Shown: piece after piece, positions 11,221 to 21,107 of the stretch
Position numbering within the stretch: the first letter of the stretch is position 1
How the letters are laid out: each line of letters begins with the position of its first letter
NCBI GenBank assembly: GCA_015847255.1
Contig: JADLZK010013198.1
Coordinates: 62,001 to 126,000 of the forward strand
From: Hyparrhenia diplandra
Taxonomy: Eukaryota; Streptophyta; Magnoliopsida; Poales; Poaceae
Direction: 5' to 3'
DNA length: 64,000 nt
Position numbers and translations under genes: made by a program
Notes under the pieces: generated by a model
Seen by the model: the letters and a program-made list of their open reading frames with translations, nothing else
Told to the model about the DNA's origin: nothing
Databases searched by the model: none

Positions 11221-11930
11221 CCACCACTGCCCCTCCCCGTTGTGGCTGTGACAGTAGGTAATTGAATCATGACTAGTTTATCGGTGACAAAGTAATTTTT
11301 TTAATACCAACGTTGTTTGGCGCCGTTACTATTTAGGGATTGCATTAAGGAGTGTCAACAGTCGGGGCGCGTGTGGGGAGGGGTGGGGGAATCTTAAGCA
11401 GAGTGAGCCATTTTAATTTGAAAACTACACACGCCATTAGCCTGGCACACTGTTTAAAGTAGACAATATTAGGTTTGACCTCCTCGGCACGAGATCTTAA
11501 GCAGACTGAGCCATTTAATTTGATGGCAGCGTGAGATCTTAAGCAGAATCTGTTTTTCTAATGCCAGTGGCGTACATAGTCGTCTCATCGATCTAATCAT
11601 CATAAATTATACTTATTTTCAGTGTTTTCTTGCGCTAAGATTCCATTATTAGCACGCTGCCACACTAGCGTTACCATACTTTAACCTGGCACGATGTCTC
11701 AAGACAAATTTTATTTCTAGCTTCCTGTGCTAATAAACTAGTGGCGCACTTAACTATGCGTCTTACGAGATAAGCACGTTTGGTTGACCTTCCCTCAGCC
11801 TGGCTCGTTGACCTGCATATTGAGATGCACATATCTGAGTACTTAAAAGTTAAGAACATGGGACTTTGTACCGTTAGGGGTACATGAACATGAACCGGGT
11901 TGCAATGTAGGATAACTACACAAACCTTTT
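11221..11930. other. Non-coding, with repeated GATCTTAAGCAGA motif
   Basis: No coding domain is visible. The motif ATCTTAAGCAGA occurs three times (about 11391, 11494, 11537), twice with an adjacent GAGCCATTT(T)AATTTGA, so a short unit has been repeated. No terminal repeats were found. Confidence 0.4.
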
Positions 11931-11934
11931 TTGT

Positions 11935-12875
11935 TATGAAATTGGAGGGCCGGAGCCCCTATAGGAATATACTAATAAAAATAAACGAAAAGTTCAAGCA
12001 TACAAAAAGATGCGGCATTACAAAATGATTCAAGAAACAAAAAGGAAAAAAAAACTGAAAGGTTGAATCAGATCATCTCTAATGACTTTAACCATTGTGA
12101 GAAGATAATAGAGGAACTGGGTTTTGCTCTTAAGGTAATGAGATTTAACTCCACAAAGAACTTCCTTCTGCATTCCTGGATAGAGGTCAAGTTGGCTTCA
12201 AAGATTAGGGCGTTTCTGGCCATCCAGATGGTCCAGCACATAATGATGAGTGTCTCCATGAAAAATTGAGATTGAAGTTGAGTTTGAAGGGCATCAAGAT
12301 GACCCAACAACCCTAGCATTTGTTGTCTCCAGGTTGATGATCCCCCAGCATTGTTGTGCAAATGGACAGTGAATGAAGAGGTGTTCGACTGTCTCCTCTA
12401 TGTTCTAGTTACATAGCACATAATCAAAGCTGTGGAGATCCATGTTTTTCCTTTTGAGAATATTTCTTGTACTTAGCCAATCCTTGAGGAGAAGTCGGGG
12501 AAAGACTTTGTGTTTGGGATGTAACATTTCCAGAGCCACCTGAAGGCAATCGTGTAGGATTATGACCCATTAAGGTTCTGTAGACTCTTGAAGTAGAGAG
12601 CTTGATGATTCCCCCAAAGTAACACCAAATGTCATTCTCAGTGTTCAGTTCTGTTTCGTGCATAATCTGGATTATGGTCTACATTTGATTATGACATTCC
12701 TGGGAGAGAGGCAAGTGGAAGACTTCTGAGATACCATTTGCATCAAGGGCCTTGAATACTCAAATGTTTTTTTTTTTTTTCCAAAGGAGTAGCATTCTGG
12801 GAATTCTCGTTGAAAGATGACGTCTGACCAATGGTCATTCCCAAACATACAGGTGTGGCCAATTCGTATTTTTCC
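11935..12875 (-). pseudogene. 5'-truncated LINE (L1-type), 3' end of ORF2
   Basis: On the minus strand, from about 12875 down to 12068, broken frames encode the C-terminal zinc-binding/RNase-H-linker region of plant L1 reverse transcriptase proteins. Recognisable blocks are FGNDHWSDVIFQREFPE, STSRVYRTLMGHNP and CWTIWMARNALIFEANL followed by KPSSSIIFSQWLKSL. A 3' untranslated tail ending in TCATAACAAAAAAGG lies near 11935. There are several frameshifts and stops, and no endonuclease or RT palm, so it is a 5'-truncated dead insertion. The same copy recurs at about 46530-47470. Family identification is from motif memory. Confidence 0.75.
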
Positions 12876-13701
12876 CCTCTTCCTGTAAATCGTTCGGTAG
12901 AAGTTCGGCACGTGGCACCTCTTTGCTGGCGGTTGACGGAGCCGGCCGTCGGCAAAGGATTTGGTTTTTTTTTTTCTTTCACAACAAATTGGTTACCAGC
13001 CGAACGCCAGATGTCGAACCCCTCTGCCGAGAGTCTACTAGACGGCCTTCGACACATGAGCTCTTTGCCAAGAGCCTTACAAGGCCCTCGGCAATTTTTT
13101 TTTTATTTTGGCTTTCATATTTTTTCTGTAGCCTTGCTACAACACTTAGAGCTCCATGTTCAAGTTTGGAAATTTTTTCAAACTTTTTACTATATTTCAT
13201 GAATTTTCACCTTTTATTTGAATTTCTTTTGAAAACTCAATTTTGAACTGCAAGTCATTCGAATAATGGATCTAAATGATTGAAAAAATCATATTCATGC
13301 TTGTGAGTGTAACTTGAGGCCTCATCCAGGTCCACGCCCCAAAATTCGAACATCTTGTGTGCGAAAATGTCCACTCATTTGTGGGTGAATCGTTTTTAAA
13401 TTCTATAAAAAGTAAATGAAGTCAAAAAATCATGAAATTTGACGAGTCGTCATGATATCGCATGCGTAGGCTGAGATAAAATTTTGAGAAGATTTCGTGC
13501 ACGGTTGCTTCCCGGATTGCAACCAGGACATCTCCAACTTGTGATAACAGAAACTCATGTAAGGCCCCTAATAAAAAAATTTCTCATGTGATGACACTCT
13601 AGGTCTCTCCGGCAGCGGTGGGCTGTGGATGGCATGGTGGAGAAGATAGGGTGGTGGGCGCGGGAGGCCCAAATGGGGTGGTCAGATCCGTCGACCTCCC
13701 A
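12876..13701. other. Upstream region of copy B with a CACTA-like fragment
   Basis: Between 12895 and 13105 there are GCCGTCGGCAAAGG, GCCGAGAGTC, TTTGCCAAGAGCC and GGCCCTCGGCAA motifs, which resemble the TTTGCCGAGTGCC subterminal repeats of another grass CACTA family. Without CACTA ends this is only a suspected remnant. The rest to 13701 is AT-rich with no domain. Confidence 0.35.
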
Positions 13702-13765
13702 ACTGGTGTGATCGGACAATTCTCAAAAAAAAAAAAAAAAAAAAAAAAAACTGGTGTGATCGGAC
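13702..13765. repeat. Poly(A) tract between 16-base direct repeats
   Basis: ACTGGTGTGATCGGAC occurs at 13702-13717 and again at 13750-13765, with AATTCTC plus 26 A between. The second unit copy (48296-48363) has the same repeats with 37 A and no AATTCTC. The layout equals a target-site duplication around an extremely truncated poly(A) retroposon. Confidence 0.6.
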
Positions 13766-13982
13766 CCTAGAACCTGGGGAGGGGGATCACAATTTTGATA
13801 GAAAGCGGGGATACAAATGTAAGGGCCCCTAATAAAAATTTTGGTTCCTCGAGGAAGACCGTTAGAAGAAAGGAAGGAAAACCCATAGCAGCCTATTTAG
13901 TAGGAACCTGCTGGCGCGGTTTAGGAGGAGACGAGCTAGTAAGTTCGTGTTGTTTTTTGTTCTACAGGTAGACATCAACGAC

Positions 13983-15328
13983 ATGCATTCCTCTCCAATT
14001 GAGATTAGCATCCAATCGTCCAAGGCTGTGCAGCCCAGCCATGACAGCAGTAGCAGCGAGTGGGACAGTCATAAGGCCACTGACGTCGTCCCGCTCACTG
14101 TATTGGACGAGCTCTACGATGAGTACATGTCCAGCATACACGCCTTCCACCCGCCAGCCCCGAGCAACGCCATCCTCGAGGCGGGGCTGGCGAGGGCGCT
14201 GGCCGAGTACCGTGAATGGGCAGGAAGGCTCGTGGTGGACAGCTCCACGGGCCGCCGCGCCATCCTGCTAAACGACGCCGGCGCGCGGTTCGTGGAGGCA
14301 ACGGCAGACGCCCCGCTGGAAACCATCATGCCGCTGCTGCCAACCACACCGGTGGTGCGGCGCCTGCACCCCAGCTGCGACGACGGCGCGGTGGAGGAGC
14401 TGATGCTGGTGCAGATCACGAGGTTCCCCTGCGGCTCCCTCGTTGTTGGGCACACCATGCACCACGCCGTCGGTGACGGCTTCGCCATCTGTCAGTTCTT
14501 GCTCGCGTGGGGCCAATCCACCCGCAACGTCGCCATCGACCCTGTCCCGGTGCATGAGCGAAAGTCTCTTTTCGTTCCCAATGACCCACCACAGGTCCTG
14601 TTCGAGCACCGGGGCAAGGACTTCAGGACCGTGAAAGTCTGTGGCGCACCGACCGCGTTGCTCGTAACGACGACGAGGTGGTCACACACAAGGTGCGTTT
14701 CAGCACGGAGTTTATGGCTGATCTCAAGTTACGGGCATCTGCGGCCATGCTCCGTCCCTACAGCACGCTGCAGTGCCTGGTGGCGCACCTCTGGCGGTGC
14801 ATGACCAAGGCACGGGGACTCGACGGTGGCCGGGACACGACGCTGCACATCGCCGTCAACGGGCGGGCAAGGAGGAGCTGCCCGTTGGTGCCCACGGGAT
14901 ATACCGGCAACGCTGTGCTGTGGGCGCACCCGACCACAACAGCACAAGAGCTCTTGGCTCGTCCTCTTGGGCTTGGGCAAGCCTCGGATCTCATCCGCCG
15001 GGAGGTTGCCCGTGTGGACGATGCTTATTTCAGATCGTTCATCGACTTCGTGAAATCTGTGGACGTGAAACAGGAGGGTCTGGTGTCCATGGCTGACGCA
15101 GCCGAGTGCCTGGACGACGGTGAGGTATACTGCCTCCGGGGCATCCCGTTCTACGACCTCGACTTTGGCGGCGGCCAGCAATTCTTGTTTATGCCAAGTT
15201 ATCGTCCGGTTGACGGTCTCATCTACATCTTACCGTCTGCTCCCTTCGGCGACGGAAGCGTGGAAGCGCAGGTGTCTCTTTTCAGCTGCGTCATGGCCGC
15301 CTTCAAGGACCACTGCTACTCGTTTTAG
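13983..15328 (+). pseudogene. BAHD hydroxycinnamoyl-CoA amine acyltransferase-like, copy B (single frameshift)
   Basis: This is nearly identical to copy C. The ATG at 13983 matches the C start; frame 1 encodes the N-terminal half with HHAVGDG at residues 160-166. After residue 214 (GKDF) one A is missing: TTCAGG at 14622-14627 versus TTCAAGG in C. The protein continues in another frame from about 14678 (MVTHKVRF) to the TAG at 15326-15328, with DFGGG and the C-terminal block intact. A TTGTTCTACAG just before the start (ending at 13967) resembles a splice acceptor, so a leader intron is possible. An AATAAA lies at 15390-15395. The defect is one base in a short homopolymer in a unit full of similar indels, so copy B may be functional in reality. 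Confidence 0.85.
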
Positions 15329-15463
15329 ACCCGGTCTCAGTAGAGAGTTTCACTTTGTTGTTTCCAAAGTTGCCGTGTCATGATAATGAAATAAAACGGG
15401 AATGAAATTCCCTCTCTCTCAATACAAAGTTTCATTTAGAGTTTTAAAACCATTTAATTATAG

Positions 15464-16075
15464 ATGGCCAAAGCGGGCCGCCCAGGCACGGCACTAGCAC
15501 GCTTAGGCGGCACGGCACGGGCACGCGGCTGTCTGCGCGTGCCGTGCCGCTCGTGCCGCGTGCCAGCATCCTGGCCCGAGGCACGGCCCTATCGGAGGTT
15601 AAGCCGTGTCGTCCCGTGCTGCAGGGCACGACGGCCTGTTGAGGCCGTGCCGGCCCGTCGCCGCCGAGTCGCAGGACGCGCCGCCACCACGTTGTTGTCG
15701 TTGTAAAAGCCAAGCATGGCTGCCTTCTGGTTGTTGTCGTTGCGCGCCTCCTGTCGCCCTAAGCTCGCTGTTGTCGCACCACCTTTTTGCGCGCCGCTGC
15801 GGTGAGGCCGCCGCGCGCTGCCTTCCTACACGCCGTGCGCCGTGGGCCGCACGCGCTGCCGACCTTCCGGGCTTGGCGCCGCCCGCGGCGGGCGGGGCGC
15901 AGTTTACGGGCGCCACCGGGGGCGAGGCCGCACGAGCCATGGGGAGATGAGGTGGATAAGGCCAGTGAGAGGATGACGGCGACGAGAGGACGGGGTTGTG
16001 TCCTTGCGTAAGACTATCCGCACTCATATTCCTCTATTTACTTACTCTACTAGTATAGTGCCCGTGCGTTGACAC
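15464..16075. repeat. GC-rich GGCACGGCAC-type repeat downstream of the BAHD gene
   Basis: It begins GATGGCCAAAGCGGGCCG, continues with many GCACGGCAC/GTGCCGTGCC motifs, and ends with ACTAGTATAGTGCCCGTGCG at about 16048-16067. The same segment follows the BAHD 3' end at about 43631-44215 and 50061-50650. Frames inside are low-complexity Arg/Ala/Pro and not genes. It behaves like a repetitive element, but I cannot place it in a family. Confidence 0.5.
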
Positions 16076-16753
16076 GGTTTCATTTAAGAAATACACTTAA
16101 AAACAACCTGACACTATCTACAACTAATATAGTGCTCATGTTCGATAGCCTATTCTGAAATTGATTTCAGATTACATGCATTTTCTTTCCAAAGTTATCT
16201 TTTTTGTCATAAGGAGAAAATGCAAATCTGAATTCTGTGAAAAAAATTATGGTTATGTACTTGTCGAAAAAAGAAATTAGGACCAAGTCACATAGTAATA
16301 TAGAGGGAGTAGTATAGCAATACGTTTTGCGACAGAAACAGGAGCAGTGGAAAATCTGGAAATGCCGGCAGTAATAGATCCACTCATGGGTGATATTCAC
16401 ATTCAGAGTATGGTGCTTAGAGAATAGTGAAAATGTTTAGATCCAGATCGCCTGCAAACAAATACACCATCTCTATCTCAATTCAAGAAAACACCATATT
16501 GTAACCCTTCTGTGCAGAGTGCAAAAAAAACATCAAATGACATGCTAATTGCTATCCAGTTGAATACAACGAGAATGTGGATGAAAAACAAGTATGGCTC
16601 ACGCTATATACACTGTACAACATGCTGGGAAATAAGTCCAACACTCTGATGTGAAGATATCGTTCCCAGTGTCTTGCATGTGTTTTTGTAAGTAATTAGT
16701 CAGCAACACAACATGCACTATGCTAAACCATTGGTTCATAAAGAGTATACTAC
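16076..16753. other. Non-coding sequence, no gene seen
   Basis: This is AT-rich and almost identical to 44220-44905 and 50655-51338, which shows that AT-rich parts of the duplicated units have barely diverged. I see no domain, terminal repeats or RNA gene. Confidence 0.5.
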
Positions 16754-17382
16754 CACTATACCACAGCCCAATTGGACGTATGACCATTGGTTGGTAAAAA
16801 ATATCGAAATGGCGTTGGGCGGTTGGTCGGCATATCTTTGTAATAGACGGTCGGTCGTCATATCTTACAATTGCGGTGAAGGTCGGTCGCTATTTTATTT
16901 TCATTTAGCGTTGGACGGTCGGTGCGCATAGCTCATTTACGTATATTGAATTGGGCCTGCCCGCCATGACTTTAGCCCATTGGCGCCTGAAATTTCGAGG
17001 ACCCAACTAATTGACACTCCACAAAAGCCTCTCCTGTTTTCCCCAATCCCAGCCGCCACTCTCCCCATTCCTAGCCGCCACTCTTGCCACGACCCTGGCG
17101 CCCTCCCACACGCCAGTACCCGGTCGCCCGCCGTTGTCCCTGTCGCCACCGTGCCCGACGACCCCTGCTGCCCCTACCACCGACGCCCCTACTACCCCCG
17201 CGCCGAGCGCCCCTGCCGTACCACCGTGCTCCCTGCTGCCCCTACTCCCCGACCAGCGTCCGTCGCGGCGGCCGCCGCCAGCGTGAAGGTGGTGCGCCCG
17301 CCGTCGCCCGGCGTGGAGGCGGCGGTCGCCTCGTCTTCGGGGGCGCTCGAGGCCCCACGGGACGGACAGCCCCTGCTCGAGG
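16754..17382 (+). repeat. Left arm of the long inverted repeat
   Basis: This pairs with 20243-20869. The outer part has GGTCGGTCGTCATATC-type repeats; the inner part is C-rich (CCACTCTCCCC, GTCGCCACCGTGCC) and ends GCCCCTGCTCGAGG at 17382. Frames in the C-rich part are low complexity and are not called as genes. Confidence 0.75.
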
Positions 17383-17549
17383 CATGTAGTTTGGCCATCA
17401 AGCTAAAATAATGCATAGCTTAGAGATGTTTGCAATGGTTGCACAGCTCACATCTCATATAGTTTGCTTGCACTCATTACAAAATGATTCATCTCTAGTA
17501 AGTCCTAACAAAAGCATTCATCTATAGTTAGAATGTCCAAAATAATGCA

Positions 17550-17906
17550 TTGGCCATGCACACATCGATCCAACTTCTCACAGCATGCATCAGGCTACCT
17601 CTAGCAATTACCTCCCACCTGAAAATAAAAGATTACATCCATCAGTGGTACGACCAACAACTTGACATTTTAAGTTCAAACAATATGCACCTGCATAAGA
17701 TTGAGGGATCTATATTTCGTTGTCTGCAAGTATCAGTGGCGCAAGTCATATATAACAGTTCACTGCAAGTCACCAGATGCATCTTGCATTGCTCTTTTAA
17801 TTAAATTGTGGTCTTTGCATGGTTTCATTTAAAAGAGAATGTGACTTACAGTGTGGCTGACTGAGAAGGGATGGTCCTCCGGGCTCCCTGCCCATGCCAT
17901 GTACTT
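17550..17906 (-). pseudogene. Exon-like fragments of a captured gene
   Basis: On the minus strand a 57-base segment (17850-17906) lies between an acceptor (TTTCTTCAG) and a consensus donor (GTAAGT), and encodes KYMAWAGSPEDHPFSVSHT without a stop. A second piece below 17618 follows TTTTATTTTCAG and contains a frame with WEVIARGSLMHAVRSW. I do not recognise the parent gene. Codon phase does not match cleanly across the two pieces, so this is a broken capture rather than a gene. Similar exon-like patches lie near 19080-19220 and 19515-19690. Confidence 0.35.
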
Positions 17907-18093
17907 CTGAAGAAATGGTTCAAGAGAAACATCGCAAGCAATTAGTAAAGCACTTATGTCTCTCTATCTTAGCAGAGAGTTAAACAGGCAGCACACAAAG
18001 ATAACTTCATACAGTATTTGAGAACACAATTGATGAGAGGAGGCATTGACATATGGAAGTTAAGCCAAGCACTAGTTAACACAGCAAACTAAA

Positions 18094-18681
18094 CTAGGAT
18101 GAGGCGTCATGGAGGCGTCGCCGTCGTCGTCGCTGCTGCCGTCGTCATCGGCTTCCTCGTCGCCGCCGGCCCCGTCGCCCTGGTATGTTTAAATAAAATA
18201 GCACCACCGCCTCTCCCTGCGGATCTCTTCCCCGCTCCATCTGCTCCGCCTCCTCCCGGCGCCGCCGCCCGAGATCCGCCGCTCCACTGCGTCCGCCGCC
18301 GCCGCCTCTTCCACTGCCCACCAAGCAGCGCCTCTACAACCGGCGGGTACACCGCAAGATCCTACGACACCGTCTCGGCAGCGAGCCTCCCACCGGCTCG
18401 AGGGCGGCGACTTCATGCCCGCCGCCCGCCGGAATCTTCCACATCTTTGGGTCGCCGGCGATGAGTCTTCTTTGGCGTCTTCATCCACCCCAAGCCTTCG
18501 CTCGGCGAGGCCCTACCGCACTGCAACAACAACGTCCCACGACGCTCAAGATGCAGCTCACCGGCGACCTGCCCGCCGGCGGTGACCAAGGATCTAGTTT
18601 TAGGGTCCCTTCTGTAATTGGCTCCTTCTCCAAGGGCCTAGATGTAAAACCGCTGCCTTAATCTAATATATTTGCCTTTGT

Positions 18682-18716
<35 letters not shown>

Positions 18717-18725
18717 AGGATGAGG
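18094..18725 (+). mobile_element. Poly(A)-tailed retroposon with 11-base target duplication
   Basis: An insert of about 610 bases begins CGTCATGGAGGCGTCGCC at 18105 and ends in 29 A at 18685-18713. It is flanked by CTAGGATGAGG at 18094-18104 and 18715-18725, the hallmark of LINE-mediated insertion. The insert is GC-rich with no long conserved frame and has a transcript-like 3' end (AGATGTAAAACCGCTGCCTTAATCTAATAT). It is either a SINE-like/non-autonomous element or a processed transcript of unknown origin. The paired copy at 52693-53297 has only 8 A. Confidence 0.75.
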
Positions 18726-20242
18726 GCATGCAAATCGATGTTGAGGCCAGAACTCTACATTGCTTCAACGTCTTCTCCCAAAAGGACAGTAGGTGCATTC
18801 CAAAAGACGATGGATAGCAGGTACAGTACATAACAGCAGGTTCAGCACTTGATAATAACCATATAAAATCAAGTTCCAGATCACAGGTTCTAACTAATAG
18901 AACTCAGTAATACTCATAGGACTGAACACATTCAGTTATTAATTCATTGATAATGACTGAACACATTCAGCTACCAATTCTATTAGACTGAAAACATTCT
19001 ATTGAACTGAACACAGACTGTTGTACAGAAAGGTTGGCGAACATTAGAACATTTATGAAGTCATAGTATATACTGGGAAAGTGGTACCCATCTAACCTGC
19101 TGATGTGATATAAAACGCTGAGATCAACAATGATCTCTATGCATATCCAATTCTTCACATTGGCAACTGAATGAACTATAGTTCCTTGTCCGTTTAACTT
19201 GATCTGTATTATTCTGCACACACATGAATGTGCTAAGTTAGAAGCATCCTTCATTAACTTTTCCAGAACTATTCTTTTGTTGTAAGTTTTTTTCCAGCAA
19301 CCAAAAAAATCAAAGACTTTTTTAGGAACCCAAGGCAATCACACGTTCCTCGTTTCTCACCTTAATATTTATGTAGAACATTATGTAGAACATTAAGGAA
19401 GCATCTTCAATCTTAGTAAGAGAAAATACTAATCACACATATTAAGTGGTCCTAATACAGTGAGGCAATAAATTATATTTGGCTGTGCACATATATTACA
19501 GAAATAAAATACCTTTGCTGACATTTTCATAATCCTTTCTTTTCAGAAGTACATGCAGTGTATCAGAAACCAAATTGCATTTCCTAAAATAGAGAAGAAA
19601 GACCCATAAGCACCGCCAATTGCCAAACCAAATTTGCACACGGATAGGACAGGAAGAATGTTTTCCATACTGTATCATCCAGAGCCCTCACATACACCTG
19701 AAATCAAAAGGTAAAAAACTCACTGCCAAACCAAATTGACCAGACCACAGAATGCGGGAGGATTTAGGGACTAGGGTGTCGGATTAGCACATCCAAGGAG
19801 GGGATTATGCAGATCCAGTCAATCAACGTTTATCCCCGAAATTCCATAACCCTAGTTCACGAATTCCAGGACAAGCTGATTGGTACCGCTGGAGGAGGAC
19901 AAGGTGAGGTACCGCCGAAACCCAAGGTCGTCGTCGCCATCAGGCCGGGTCCGGGCACTCAGGTTAATCACCAGTTCAAATGTAAAAAGTAACACATCCA
20001 AATCTGTCAAAATAGTTTCAGATTGAGTTCTCTTCATTCTTCATTAAGCAGCACTTATTAAAGGGGCCTCAATTCATAGCGTCATTAGATCAGTGAGGAT
20101 AAATGCAATAAGGATGCGGGGAGGTCATGGCACAACCTCTCGCAGCTGCTCATCACAGACCGCGTCCTCGAAGACCTTCTACTCCTCTTACGCCGCCCTG
20201 GACACCTTCCCGCCAGCTATGAACTGAAATTGTTGGCCGCCT
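18726..20242 (-). other. Interior of the inverted-repeat element, possible captured introns and exons
   Basis: This is AT-rich sequence with splice-like signals on the minus strand, for example an acceptor GTGTGTGCAG before about 19216 and a CAG|GT near 19095. Short open patches occur but no frame is conserved between the two duplicated copies over its full length. I recognise no protein family. Confidence 0.3.
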
Positions 20243-20869
20243 CCTCGAGCAGGGGCCGTCCGTCGCGTGGGGCCTCGAGCGCCCCTGAAGACGAGGCGAT
20301 CGCCGCCTCGACGCCGGCGATGAGGGGCGCACCACCTTCAGGCTGGCAGCGGCTGCCGCGGACGCGTCAGGAGTAGCGGCAGCAGGGGCGTCGGTGGTAC
20401 GGCAGGGGGCGTCTGGCGCGGGGGCAGTAGGGGCAGGGGGGGGCGTCGATGGTAGGGACAGCAGGGGTCGTCGGGCGCGGGGGCGACAGGGACGGCGGCG
20501 GTGACCGGGGTACCGGCGTGTGGGAGGGCGTGAAGGTCGCGGCAAGAGTGGCGGCTGGGATTGGGGAAAAACCGGAGAGGCTAGGGTTGAGGAGCGTCAA
20601 TTAGTTGGGTCCTCGAAATTTTAGGCGCCAATGGGCCGAAGTCATGGCGGGCAAGCCCAATTCAATATACAGATGGACTAAATAAATGAGCTACGCGACC
20701 GACCATCCAACGCTAAATGAAAATAAAAGTAGCGGCCAAGCCGGTCGCAATAGTAAGATATGACGGCCACCGACCGTCTATTACAAAGATATGCCGACCA
20801 ACCGCCCAACGTTATTTCGATATTTTTACCAACCAATGGTCAAACGCCCAATTGGGTTGTGGCATAGTG
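20243..20869 (-). repeat. Right arm of the long inverted repeat
   Basis: This is the reverse complement of 16754-17382, from CCTCGAGCAGGGGCC at 20243 to the terminal ATAGTG at 20864-20869. Arms differ by point changes and small indels, mainly in the GC-rich inner half. Confidence 0.75.
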
Positions 20870-21107
20870 CAAGGAAATAAGAGAATTTCAAATATTCAGC
20901 TTCAGGTTGCCATCTGGGAGGTTTAGTTTCAGCTCCGGGCTAGCAACTTCGTGTATTCGTTCAGGCCACTCCGAATGGGTGCAGGTCTCGTCTAGGTACG
21001 CCCGGCTACAAAGTAAGTCCTGCGCGCATCTTACCCTTTCACAAAGAGGAGCATAATAGTGGTACATGCGCTTATCCCAAGAGAAGCCAGTGACATATTG
21101 GACATGC
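20870..21107 (+). pseudogene. Middle piece of Gypsy-2 gag
   Basis: The last 120 bases encode, with stops, blocks like VLRASYPFT and WYMR that resemble the gag core (…A.WYMRL). They lead, across the Gypsy-1 insertion site, into YVNERLG at 60222 and LGEPLKTDVELQNP further on. This places Gypsy-1 inside Gypsy-2 gag. The first 100 bases are not clearly coding. Confidence 0.4.
21103..21107. repeat. Left target duplication (CATGC) of Gypsy-1, unit 1
   Basis: CATGC immediately precedes TGTAACACCC of the Gypsy-1 LTR here, as it does at 55673-55677, where the matching right copy survives. Confidence 0.8.

Larger units (their letters stand above)
16754..20869. mobile_element. Element with ~630-base terminal inverted repeats and exon-like cargo
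   Basis: The left end CACTATACCACAGCCCAATTGG at 16754 is the reverse complement of the right end at 20869 (CACTATGCCACAACCCAATTGG), and the match continues inward for about 630 bases on each side. The 2.86 kb interior contains a poly(A) retroposon and minus-strand exon-like pieces with splice signals. Long inverted repeats around gene fragments suggest a Pack-type (Mutator-like) element. The CACTA-like first bases could instead hint at a CACTA relative. No target duplication of 3 or 9-11 bases was found, so the class is open. A copy lies at 51339-55435. Confidence 0.6.

Noticed and set aside
11380..11550. Repeated ATCTTAAGCAG motif as a CRISPR-like or satellite array
   Set aside because: Only three copies at irregular spacing in a plant genome; best seen as local repeat decay.
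19080..19220. Replication-protein-like exon on the minus strand (Helitron signature)
   Set aside because: The open patch is short, changes frame between the two copies, and no Helitron ends (TC…CTRR with hairpin) were found.
16754..20869. Reading the long inverted-repeat element as a normal CACTA transposon because its ends are CACTAT/ATAGTG
   Set aside because: The flanking three bases differ (TAC versus CAA) in both copies, and 630-base inverted arms are not usual for CACTA elements.
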